27,602 nucleotides of DNA, taken from Hofstenia miamia. Its lineage: Eukaryota > Xenacoelomorpha > Acoela > Hofsteniidae. Of the stretch, positions 1-8,766 are shown in pieces. The first letter of the stretch is position 1, and every line of letters starts with the position of its first letter. The translations under genes were made by a program, and so were the position numbers. The stretch lies in NCBI GenBank assembly GCA_900660155.1, contig CABFPE010000219.1:1064609-1092210 (forward strand), in the 5' to 3' direction. A model generated the notes under the pieces. It did no database searches. It saw only the letters and a program-made list of their open reading frames with translations, and was not told the origin of the DNA.

Positions 1-188
1 AGTATGCCTTTCCTATAATCTTATTTAAGAAATGTTTATTAAATAATAGAAAGAGCTATATAAAAAAATACCGAGCTAAAACGAGCCTCATTCAAGGATT
101 TTATGTGCCGAGTCGAGCCGAGCCGATTTTACCCAAAATTTAAACGAGCCGAGCCGAGCTTGGAAATGTCGGCTCGTTGACAAGTCTG
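1..188 (-). mobile_element. Probable terminal region of a hAT-type DNA transposon
   Basis: On the minus strand, starting at 188, the sequence begins CAGACTTGTCAACGAGCC. It continues with repeated GAGCCGAGC-type blocks at about 93-177. A CAG-initial terminus followed by short GC-rich subterminal repeats in AT-rich DNA is typical of hAT ends. The 8 bases outside the end (gtatgtat, 189-196) would be the target-site duplication, but the other end lies outside the window, so it cannot be tested. The GC content of this patch is clearly above its surroundings. No transposase reading frame is visible. Confidence 0.35.
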
Positions 189-301
189 GTATGTATCTAT
201 ATCACAACGCATTCAATGTAAAACAATGTGATATGCATTGTGCAGACCTATACATCAAAATATTACATGTATCAGGCAATCTCTAGCCGGCTGGTAGGAC
301 T

Positions 302-337
302 AGTTTATTGGCAATACCGGTTGGCAGCCAATAAACT
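302..337. repeat. 11-bp stem hairpin
   Basis: The 11 bases agtttattggc (302-312) are perfectly complementary to gccaataaact (327-337), with a 14-base spacer containing accggt. It lies in otherwise empty sequence between the hAT-like end and the MITE. No function is assigned. Confidence 0.6.
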
Positions 338-478
338 TAAAACATAGGCCGACATTTCGCAGTAGCGCTCAAAATTCGGCCATTTAGCAGTTGTATATAC
401 ATGCAATTTAATTGCAAAAAAAAATTCTAATATCACCAGTTCAATGGATCCCCTTCAGACATGCACTTTGTATAAAGG

Positions 479-735
479 TACTAGTAGTATGCATTGGGTT
501 CTATTACGTAGACATTTTGACCTTGGCGGGGATTTCTGCTATAATGTAATTGTATACTTTGGTCCTCTGTGTATGTCTGACAGAAATATTACAACAAAAG
601 AGAATATATTCCAATGACGTCAGAGATACAAAGACGGCCAAAGTACACAATTACATCATAGCCACGACAGACATTCCCGCCAAGGTCAAAAGGTCAAAAT
701 GTCTACGTAATGGAACCCAATGTATACTACTGGTA
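479..735. mobile_element. Fold-back MITE with TA target duplication (Tc1/mariner-like)
   Basis: The element spans 481-733 and is flanked by TA on both sides (479-480 and 734-735). Its two halves are inverted copies. The left arm starts CTAGTAGTATGCATTGGG; the right arm, read from 733 on the minus strand, starts CCAGTAGTATACATTGGG. Similarity continues to the centre near 607, through acattttgacc, ttggcggg, tgtaattgt and tactttgg blocks. The right arm has an extra 8-base copy of the ttttgacc unit. A TA duplication and a CAGTAG-like terminus fit Tc1/mariner-type MITEs. There is no transposase, so it is non-autonomous. An open frame at 550-771 is only the palindrome read through and is not a gene. 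Confidence 0.75.
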
Positions 736-835
736 CTACAAAATATTTATATGGCGACTCAGTACTGTTAGTCTCAATTGTTTCTGATTACATTAAGAAC
801 TTCTTCCTATTGTTAATATTTTCAATGAAATAGAC

Positions 836-858
836 TGTGTACATTTGTACACATTGTG
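836..858. repeat. Copy 1 of a 23-bp near-palindromic repeat
   Basis: Core tgtgtacatttgtacaca plus ttgtg. The same 23 bases recur at 1179-1201 in the same orientation with one difference. Because the core is self-complementary, the pair could equally be inverted termini of a small element of about 366 bp. Confidence 0.5.
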
Positions 859-1177
859 AACCAATAATTTAATTTAATGACGTATTTTTGGTGAAAACAG
901 TTTATTTAGAGTGTCTTATGAAGTATGATATTGAAATCATGCAAAAACTTGATTCTTGTGAAGCTATGTTATGATTTGTGAATAACTCAAATTCAACTAA
1001 TTTCACCAAATTCTCCATTTTGCGGAATGCTAATTTTTAAAAGGTTGCTTCAATAGTAAATAATACCAATATTTAGACCAAATATATTTTAAGAAAATGA
1101 AAAAATGCCTAATTTAATAAACAAAGATGTTCAAGGTTGAATACATATACATATCTCAATAAAAATCTAGTTTCTAC

Positions 1178-1201
1178 ATGTGTACAATTGTACACATTGT
1201 G
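1178..1201. repeat. Copy 2 of the repeat, containing a perfect 20-bp palindrome
   Basis: The sequence atgtgtacaattgtacacat (1178-1197) equals its own reverse complement over 20 bases. It is then followed by tgtg, as in the copy at 836-858. The DNA between the two copies shows no reading frame. Confidence 0.6.
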
Positions 1202-1440
1202 TCTCAAGGCGATATAAAACTCTAATTCAATTTATTACCAAAAATAATGTGAAGAAATTAAGCAATTTTGTTGTTACCGAACTTTGACATCGAAATTTGG
1301 ACAATAAAGAAAACTTTGACTCGCACAATACCGCAAAAATTGAAAATCATGCTTTTACCGACCAATATTTGCCGGTGAGCGGGCCAAGTCAGTGAGAATT
1401 TTAAAATGAAAAAGACTTTCAAAATGATGTCAACAATATT

Positions 1441-1803
1441 GGTATTATGCGTCTCAATCTTTAGCACGTAAATTACATAGCTTTTTGCTTCACGTCTAAA
1501 GAAAGTAACCTAACCTAAGCATTTATTGTTCTCATGAGTTCTTGATCATTTTTAGCTACACTTTCCTAAGTAATGGATGTCATCGAGAGAGAGTGCATCA
1601 GAAGCAAAGGCACTTTATGCANGGTATTATGCGTCTCAATCTTTAGCACGTAAAATACATAGCTTTTTGCTTCACGTCTAAAGAAAGTAACCTAACCCAA
1701 GCCTTTATGGTCTTCATGCGTTCTTGATCATTTTTAGCTACACTTTCCTAAGTAATGGCTGTCATCGAGAGAGAGTGCATCAGAAGCAAAGGCACTTTAT
1801 GCA
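1441..1803. repeat. 181-bp direct duplication split by a single N (assembly join)
   Basis: 1441-1621 and 1623-1803 are two copies in direct orientation with a constant offset of 182. I count 8 substitutions and no net indel. The only base between them is the N at 1622. Copies that run exactly up to an ambiguous base on both sides are what results when two overlapping contig ends (for example two haplotypes) are joined without merging. The duplication is probably not in the real genome. No coding potential was recognised in it. Confidence 0.8.
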
Positions 1804-1934
1804 AATAGAAACACGGGATTAATCAGTGGTAGCTTGCAACATATATTATCACAATCACCCACCATCATAATGTTAGGAGTAATACACAAATATAATAATC
1901 GAGGGCTTCAGATCTAATCACAGTTCCCCTTAGT

Positions 1935-2009
1935 AGAGCAAGTGAACACCGGTCAACCGGCATGACAAAAATTCAAACGTTCGGTCGGATTGAACCGGTT
2001 CCAACTCTG
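1935..2009 (-). mobile_element. Possible hAT-like transposon end
   Basis: Read from 2009 on the minus strand the sequence begins CAGAGTTGGAACCGGTTC. It is followed by GC-rich ccgaccgaacg and ccggttgaccggtg blocks in AT-rich surroundings. CAGRG(C/T)TGG termini with ACCGG-type subterminal repeats are common in hAT elements. The adjacent 8 bases gtttaaat (2010-2017) would be the target duplication, but I found no matching left end. The nearby N-junction at 1622 may hide or distort the rest. Confidence 0.3.
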
Positions 2010-2112
2010 GTTTAAATCACTTTGGTCGTTTTGTAGTACATTTGATACCAAATAGAACAAACTGAAGCAAATTTATAGATTACAGGTAAAGGATTATACA
2101 AACGTCCTCGAT

Positions 2113-2334
2113 TTACAAGTTCCGTGAATTCACTACCAGGGGACTAGAAATTCTTGTATTTCTTTGATTTTCAAGTGTATGACCAGCTACGTACAAACCA
2201 ATTTTCAGTTCATAAGAAATGAGTGTGCTTCGCTTAAGCCAATCCATGTAAGTTATTTCATCATCAATTTCCATTAGCTTAGCAGTGTGGCATGTTGATG
2301 TTAATTCGCATCTGGCATAATCATCAATTTTCAA
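2113..2334 (-). CDS. Unrecognised possible coding exon
   Basis: A minus-strand open stretch, open from about 2390, has a balanced, protein-like composition rather than the Lys/Asn/Ile/Tyr runs of chance frames here. It includes segments such as DDYARCELTSTCHTAK and GLYVAGHTLENQ. A plausible acceptor (ttttctgttag) lies just upstream of the 2334 boundary on the minus strand, and a GTAAAT donor-like site lies at its end (about 2114). I recognise no domain. It could be one internal exon of a minus-strand gene or chance. No partner exon was found. Confidence 0.25.
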   Translation of the reverse strand: MKIDDYARCELTSTCHTAKLMEIDDEITYMDWLKRSTLISYELKIGLYVAGHTLENQRNTRISSPLVVNSRNL

Positions 2335-2339
2335 ACTAA

Positions 2340-4608
2340 CAGAAAACCGCTCCGTAAGATCAAAAATTAAGCAAGTTGATAGTCATCAAAATAATAATTG
2401 TCACCCTTAAGCTGCCGAAAACAACATTTTATTGAAATTTTTTTTAGACAAGACATATGTAACAACTAATATTTGTAATCGACTTAAAATCTTGATGTTT
2501 GTCCAGTTCGTACCCACATTCTCAAGAATAAAAAACTTGTAAAATAGTCAGGAATTTTTTCAGATTTTGTAATGAACATCGTAATTTCTAATCAGTTTTC
2601 TAATTCCTAAACAATTGGTAGGATGCTAAATAGAGACACTGAATTATTGTTTTTAAGTGTGTCTACTGTACAATTGCAATAATTATATTTCATCAACAGA
2701 CTTTTTCATAAACACTGTTCCGTATTGGTTTGTGAAAAACATCAGGAACATATAGCTGTACATTTCTTGTATAAATAAAACCAGCGAAACTGGCTTAAAA
2801 TTTAGATGGCTAGGGTTTGTGACAAACTGACTGTCCGTGATTGCTTAATTGAACAATAGAATTACCTTCATACAAAATGCAACAGAAGTAATATTTTTTT
2901 TGAAATAATTGCTATCATGTAGAGTTTTGCAAATTTTCAATTATGTATTTCATTAATTATTTTCAGGGCTGGTGCCCTAAAATATTGTAGGACTGAATTG
3001 GATTAGTCATAATTTGCACTGATATTTCTACTTTTTAATATGGGGATCAAAATTGATCCATACAGGAGTTATAGGGATTTTAAAATTTCGGTTGAAAATT
3101 TTTCTTTTAGATAATTTGCGTTTGATTACAATTGTACGACGCCTACTAATATTAGTCTATTATCTTTTTTGAACGTCCGGTCGGTTTTCTAATGCGTTTG
3201 GTAGAAATTGGAAGAAATAACAATTATTTAGCCGAAGACCAGCCCGGCCCAAATTATATTTATTTTCGCCGATGACAATTTTTCTTGCTTTTTAGAGCCA
3301 CATAATCACTACACTATGAATTTGATTAGATAATTTGAATAACGCATTGATACATATGTACATAGGTTCATATCTGTCAACAATTCTAATTCGATTCTTT
3401 TGAAATTCTAATTGTATTGTTAACCTTAATGTAATAAACGTTTCATACAGGGTCGTAGGCCTAAGGGCTAAGAAGTTCAAACCTTCCTGAAGCAGATGTG
3501 AGCCCCTCTTCTAAATGATTGCATTTGGTTACCAAATAGTATTGAGTGTTCATTTTCACAAATGCCAATGAAGACAAGATTTTTTTAGCTTGACTTAAAT
3601 TTGTGCATATTTTAACCATAAATTGCATAGAATTGTTTAAGTTTTTTCTTGATTTCTTCTTACACATTTTAAACGCTTTCATCTCACAAAATAATGAAAT
3701 CTCAAAAATCTGAGTACACAATGTAAATGGGGTGTGTCTCCTCTTCTAATAAATGTAATTGCTTATATTTTAATCCTTTGCTCAGACTTTTATGAAAAAC
3801 ATATAAAAATGTTTTCATTGATAGTAATGTAATGTTAGGTGAGACATTAGCGATTGGTTTAATCTTCAGATATTTTACACAAATTATATTTAAAATGTTA
3901 ATTTCCTTTTACTGCAACAATGTATGTAGTGTTTTAGGGAAAATAATACTTTCCTGCATATCCAAGCAATATATCCCTTTAAATAAGAGGTAATAAATAT
4001 AGATAATATGTTTGTATTTTTGCTTATTAATCTTAAAATGTATGCTTGCAACAAGATACCAAGTATGCCCAGGTGACCTGAATGCCAGAAGGTGAAAAAA
4101 TATTGGTATTATAAGAGTCATTATTATAATAATATTATTTTTTGAAGAAACCATCCTTCAAAATATTTCAACCCCCTGCTGAATACTATGCCCTATGGGC
4201 AAGGTATCATATATGTCACATTTCAAAGGTTTTTTCTACTCTACCAGAAATTTAGTAATATAAATATTGCTACAACTGCAATCGTGCTTGTTCTCATTTA
4301 GAAAACATATCATTTCTTATATATTCAATTACTAAAATTATCTGCCAACTTACATCAATTTACATCAGCATAAAATAAGTGGGAGTTTTTAGAAATACTC
4401 TTTTGGCAGACAAAATTTAGATGTGAGAACTATTGCACCAGCCATCAATGCAGGGCTGTTTAAATTTAAAGAGAATGTTTTTTTAATTTGCAAACTTTAA
4501 GTTTTCAAGTGAATTTTTTCTTGTATTTCAAATCCCAATTAAAACATTAGGCCCAAGCCCGGCCCAGGTCGACCTAATTTTAGGCCCAACCCAATTCCAT
4601 TTCTGCGG
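2340..4608. other. Gene-free AT-rich stretch
   Basis: I see no supportable gene here. GC-rich specks occur at 2967 (CAGGGCTGG), 3170-3190 (gaacgtccggtcgg), 3240-3252 (agcccggccc) and 4550-4595 (gcccaagcccggccca). They look like subterminal pieces of hAT-type elements but cannot be paired into an element. Minus-strand open frames at 3292-3721 and 3909-4154 have low-complexity composition and no recognisable domain. Confidence 0.5.
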
Positions 4609-4700
4609 ACACTGGCACAAAATATTTTCCTTACGGGAAAATATTTTGTGCCAGTGTGACGTATTTGCTAAAATACGTCAAATTTTTTAGCAAAAAATTT
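4609..4700. repeat. Three abutting perfect hairpins
   Basis: Hairpin 1 has a 22-bp perfect stem (4609-4630 with 4636-4657) and a 5-base loop, ttacg. Hairpin 2 has a 10-bp perfect stem (4657-4666 tgacgtattt with 4671-4680 aaatacgtca) and a 4-base loop, gcta. Hairpin 3 has a 9-bp stem (4680-4688 aaatttttt with 4692-4700) and a 3-base loop, agc. The stems touch end to end, sharing boundary bases. Such an array could form a cruciform in DNA or a rod in RNA. It may be the end of a fold-back transposon, but no second copy is present in the window. Confidence 0.85.
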
Positions 4701-4880
4701 CCCAATTTCCCAATTGCTTTTTAGGGGAATAACTGATGTTAATGAGTGCTGATAGTTTACATTTCTTTGTTTTTTAATTTCAACCCATAATGTTTCAAAA
4801 TTTTGGTCACTTATTTCTGGGTCCTTTCGTCTAATTGGGCACATAAAACTAGGTATAATGAGCATTAAGCCGCCACACAT
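4701..4880 (-). pseudogene. Weak LINE endonuclease-like fragment
   Basis: The minus-strand frame starting at 4880 contains GGLMLIIPSF, then RRKDPEISD, then NFETLWVEIK. The pattern of a hydrophobic strand, a charged turn, and E-x-L-W-V-E-I resembles the region before the catalytic core of CR1/Jockey-type apurinic endonuclease domains. Only about 60 residues are present, the catalytic His/Asp motifs are absent, and the frame runs into the hairpin array at 4700. The resemblance is by eye and could be chance. Confidence 0.25.
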
Positions 4881-6296
4881 TCCATTTAATGTGTGCTGAC
4901 ATTAAATTTTTAGAATGTAAATGAATGATAACTTCACAATACCTCAAACTTACAAACTTAACTTTTCAACGTAAAGTAAACTAAAAAAACTATTAAGCAC
5001 TCACAGTGGCGTAGTCAGAAAACGAATTGGGGGGAGGGGCAAATATTTGAGGAACTACAAAAGTGATTGTCCTAAGATAGCCTATGGAGACAAAAACCAA
5101 AGAAGACTGCTGCAAAGTGGTTACATGCTTCATATGTGTGTGTTTCATACGACTATTGTGCTTCATATGTCTAGAGACCATTTCCCCTTAGAGAAACAAT
5201 ATGAAATGCTATGATCAGTTCTTCATTTACTGGGTAGATTGGAGCTGTTGTTGGAACTAGAATGCAATATTATTGAACATTTGCTATGCGTTACTCAAAA
5301 ACATTATTTGTTATGCTTATTTCAATATTATTATACAATCTGGACTACAGCCAATTCCTCTATATAAAAGCGTTCCAACTCAATAACATTCATCAAAATT
5401 CTTGAACATAGTATCATTCCATATATGAAAAAGATAGCCATAGCGTTTTTCCTTAGCCAATGGAAATTTCGAAAGCATATGCTACCTTATAAGGTAATAA
5501 TAGAAAACTTTTGTTACACAATTTTCCTAATTGCTAATTATCTATTCCAAAGAAGTTTTCAAATTCGTAACTTAGGTCCATTTAGTCCCTCCAAACTAAC
5601 TTAATCAGGTGTTTCCCAGAAATACATTCTGCCCCTGCACTCACTATTTTCGGTTTTTATGTCGGACTTAACTAATAATTGCATTATCAAATATGCTGAT
5701 GACTCCCTAAGGCTCTTATTCTAAATAAGGGGTTTGATTCAAACAAATGGAATTCTTATATTGCTAAAGGTTTACAAGAATTCAGCCTCAAGTCCTTTAT
5801 CTGATGAGGTTTTTCTTTACAAGATCATTTATCAACGGTAATCTCAAACATGAATATGCATGTGCTTGTTAAATCATTCTGCTGGATTACCTTTAAAAAA
5901 TTCTTCAATGCATTATAAATCGTGGAATTAAAGTTTTTTAGTGATCTCACTAAAAATTTCACAACAGCACTCTGGACCAACCAAATTATCCTTTTCTTTT
6001 GTGCTTGCATTGCATGAACACCAATCAATTGATCTTGCCTGATTGATGTATTTATATCACAATTTACGAGTTTATATGTATTTTTTAGATTTTTGTAAAT
6101 AAACATTTTTATAATTATTATTTTTCTTCTTATTAAAAATTTTAATGTTTCGATGCAGAAATTTATTTTTGTTTAGAGTACACCTGGTAGAGAATTCTAT
6201 TCTAAATTCATTGTACAAAGCAGAAGAGATCTGAGCCTGTGTGAATTCCCTGACTGGAAGACTAGTTTTGAAGAGAATAGATACATACATCAGTCA
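4881..6296. other. Gene-free stretch upstream of the receptor
   Basis: No supportable gene. A minus-strand frame at 5825-6106 has no domain I recognise and overlaps where a receptor promoter or 5' UTR would lie. A TATA-like run is not distinctive in this AT-rich DNA, so I call no promoter. Confidence 0.4.
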
Positions 6297-7283
6297 ATGT
6301 CAAAGGAGGCTTTCTTGGCAATGAATTACACAAATGCTTTCATCTGCATCAGTGGCTTTATTTTTGGCCTTCCACTCAACATCTTTTTGGCTATCTGTCT
6401 ATTTATTGAAATTAAGAGCAAGAAGAATTTTAACTATTTATTTATTTTTGTAGCTACTGTTGTAGACATCATAAATTTAAGCTTCCGATTAGCACTTATA
6501 TCAGTTGAACTGATTAATCCCAAGTTAATCTACGGAGAACTTTCATATACAACACATACCGAGATGTATAACTTGCCAAGTTATTTCATCCTCTGCAGAA
6601 CCATTAATGCTGTGAGAGCATTCAATCAGTTTCTTTCCCCTATTCTTTTGGTAGTTATTGCAGCTGAACGTTTAATTTTGACAAAATATCCATTCAATTT
6701 TAAATTGATACTCAACAAAAGAAATCGTTTATTGGTTCTGTCACTAGTTGTATTAGCATCAATTGGGTTAAGCATTTGGTATTTTAGAGAGGCCTCTTGG
6801 GATTTCATGAACTTTGCTTCGAGATGGGTGATTTTTGATTTATCAATCCACTGTGTATTTGGCTTGTTACCTGTGTATCAATATGACGATAGTCCTGGTC
6901 CATTCAAAACTCCAATTTCGATTATAGGTAAAAACAAATTCATTAACTCTTTTATTGAAATGTTTTTCACTATTTGTTTGCCGGTTCTAGCCCAAGCCTT
7001 CATATATGGGTCTATTTATACATCAAAGTCAAAGAGTAAATTTGTAAGTAGTGCGAAGAAAAGATTTACGCGCATCTGTTTAGTTGCATGCTTTCTTTAC
7101 TTTCTTTTTAGCTGCCCTCTAATAATTACAAAAAGCATCAGCATTTTGCATAGCTTTCGTATAATATGGTATTTGAAATTCAAATCAGCCTCTTGTTCAG
7201 CATGCGTGCCGGTCTTTTTTCCAAAAGCGCATTTTTGGAGCCCAGCTGGAGATAGTGATTTCAGTCATCAAACAGAAAAGTGA
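6297..7283 (+). CDS. Rhodopsin-like (class A) 7TM receptor, TM7 missing
   Basis: This is a predicted plasma-membrane G-protein-coupled receptor; the ligand is unknown. TM1 is about residues 14-38, with the GxxxN motif ending at N28. TM2 is about 46-70, with the conserved Asp D57. C100 fits the TM3 disulfide Cys, pairing with C186 in loop 2. The E-R-L at 124-126 replaces the DRY box. TM4 is about 145-163. TM5 is about 217-240, with P229. TM6 is about 259-283, with C273-P274; the usual toggle Trp is absent (S272). After about residue 290 the sequence stops looking like a membrane receptor, and neither TM7 nor NPxxY follows. The frame ends next to an AAAA|GTGAGT donor-like site (7276-7285), so the last part may be intron read-through, a sequence insertion or a truncation. 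Two start codons are possible. The second Met (residue 9) has a better context (G at -3) and is followed at once by an N-Y-T glycosylation sequon. Confidence 0.72.
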   Translation: MSKEAFLAMNYTNAFICISGFIFGLPLNIFLAICLFIEIKSKKNFNYLFIFVATVVDIINLSFRLALISVELINPKLIYGELSYTTHTEMYNLPSYFILCRTINAVRAFNQFLSPILLVVIAAERLILTKYPFNFKLILNKRNRLLVLSLVVLASIGLSIWYFREASWDFMNFASRWVIFDLSIHCVFGLLPVYQYDDSPGPFKTPISIIGKNKFINSFIEMFFTICLPVLAQAFIYGSIYTSKSKSKFVSSAKKRFTRICLVACFLYFLFSCPLIITKSISILHSFRIIWYLKFKSASCSACVPVFFPKAHFWSPAGDSDFSHQTEK

Positions 7284-7471
7284 GTCGATTTTAGTTTTGC
7301 AAAAATCAATGTTTTTAGAATTTTTTTTAAATTACTTTGATTTACTTTTGTTTACATTCCAAAAAAGTAGTCTTGAATGATGAATTGTGGAATTTCGGAT
7401 TTGCATCAGACAAGTTTTATAAAACACATGAATCCATATAGATTAAGGTTTTTCAATAAATCACACTAAAG

Positions 7472-7671
7472 ATGTTTTTGGCTATTCGCATGTACATTGT
7501 GCTTCATCTATTAAAATGGCTAATTCTGGCCGAGATTAGTCATAGCAATTCTTACACAAAGAATATGTATAGTACATTGAAATTACCGCAAGAGAATAAA
7601 ACAATCAAACATCATATTTATAGAGAATGGCCATGCAAAGAAAATTTTCACCTCTATAGTGGAATTCTTTT
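7472..7671 (+). CDS. Exon 1 of O-fucosyltransferase-like gene (signal anchor)
   Basis: ATG at 7472 (A at -3) opens a hydrophobic N-terminus (about residues 1-22, MYIVLHLLKWLILAE core) with a basic residue before it. This is a signal peptide or type II signal anchor. A short luminal stem with an N-K-T sequon and a W-P-C-K-E-N segment follows. The frame would stop at 7673, but TT|GTAAAC at 7670-7676 is a plausible donor that leaves phase 2. The acceptor ...attattag|T at 8766/8767 restores exactly one base and joins residue 66 to F67-L-H-L-A-N-P-L-T. That runs straight into the GG motif of the fucosyltransferase exon, and the joined coding length (864 bases) is a whole number of codons. The join is inferred, not proven; transcripts would decide. 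Confidence 0.5.
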
Positions 7672-8373
7672 GTAAACTTTTCACTTATATTACTGTATAT
7701 TTACATAAAAAATGCCATGTGAGTCAAAATATCTTTTCTTTTTTAAAAGTATATATTTGAAAATATAACATATATATTTAACAACAATCGAAAAGTAAAC
7801 TATAGTAACTGTTTAAAATGCCCTCCTTCACATTGAGGATCAGTTGACTCCCCCTGTACAAAGTTTTTATTGCAGCTGACCTTTCAGAGTGTGTAATTTT
7901 TGAAGATTTTTCATTGATGCGTGTTTCAAGCTGCAAGACCCCTTCTGATAATCTAGTGACCAAAATTTTTAGCTAAGAGATCACCAACACTGAAATGTGA
8001 AGAGGCCCAATATGCTTTCTTTGCAGAAAGGCAACAAATGTGATCTGATTAAAGTGGAGTAAGATTTCGAAGTGAAATTTGATGACGATTCTTCAGTTAA
8101 TGTTCTATCTGTTTGTAGTTATGGGCTCCAACTAGATGAACCAGTAGCAACATTGCCAGTTTCTTCAAATCATTTGATAAGATTTGTCATATATTGCTTT
8201 GAGTAAGGGGCTGTGTGCAATTTGTTTTTGTGTTTGCTCTTTCTAAGATTGCAGGTGATCGTTTACAATTTTCATAACACAGATTTATAACTTAGGGCAT
8301 GGCTTTACGCTGTAAATCCATGTTAGCCTGTAGACATTATTCAATAAGATGCAGATTATCTAAAGAAATTGTT

Positions 8374-8417
<44 letters not shown>

Positions 8418-8766
8418 AACAGACCACATGAACAGTGAAACTTCCTTATTAACTAGGGCTGTAGTCATAACAGAATATTTAAGGAAAAACAACTTTGCAA
8501 TATGAATTTAGAAAATATAGACAAATAAACCAAATAAATCTTTTGGAATAGGTAACCTAGCACAGGGCAAATTATTAGTCTTTTGTAAAAATACAAAGCC
8601 ACTCACTGCATAGCATATTCAAAACCCAATCAACCCAATCTATCAGTAGTTTGAATCCGCATGCAAAATTGTATAAAATACTTTTTGATTATTATCCTTT
8701 ATAGTCTTTCACTATTAAGTTTTTTCTAGTATTTTTCTAAATATAAGATAGCAAGTATTATATTAG
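7672..8766 (+). other. Predicted intron with (TA)n microsatellite
   Basis: This is the predicted 1,095-base intron between the two fucosyltransferase-like exons. It begins GTAAAC and ends ATTATTAG, and it contains the (TA)n run at 8376-8414. A minus-strand frame at 7778-7963 has no recognisable domain. I see no other gene in it. Confidence 0.4.
8376..8414. repeat. (TA)n microsatellite
   Basis: About 39 bases of uninterrupted alternating T and A. This simple repeat is likely to vary in length between individuals. Confidence 0.95.

Noticed and set aside
550..771. 73-codon plus-strand open frame
   Set aside because: It lies across the MITE palindrome and has no domain; it is a by-product of the inverted repeat.
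5825..6290. Two overlapping minus-strand frames upstream of the receptor
   Set aside because: Composition is Lys/Asn/Ile-rich as expected from AT-rich DNA, with no domain and no conserved pattern visible.
7397..7455. Short frame ending HMNPYRLRFFNKSH, resembling a receptor NPxxY and helix 8
   Set aside because: The spacing of the motif is wrong, the residues before it are not hydrophobic enough for TM7, and no good splice join from the receptor was found.
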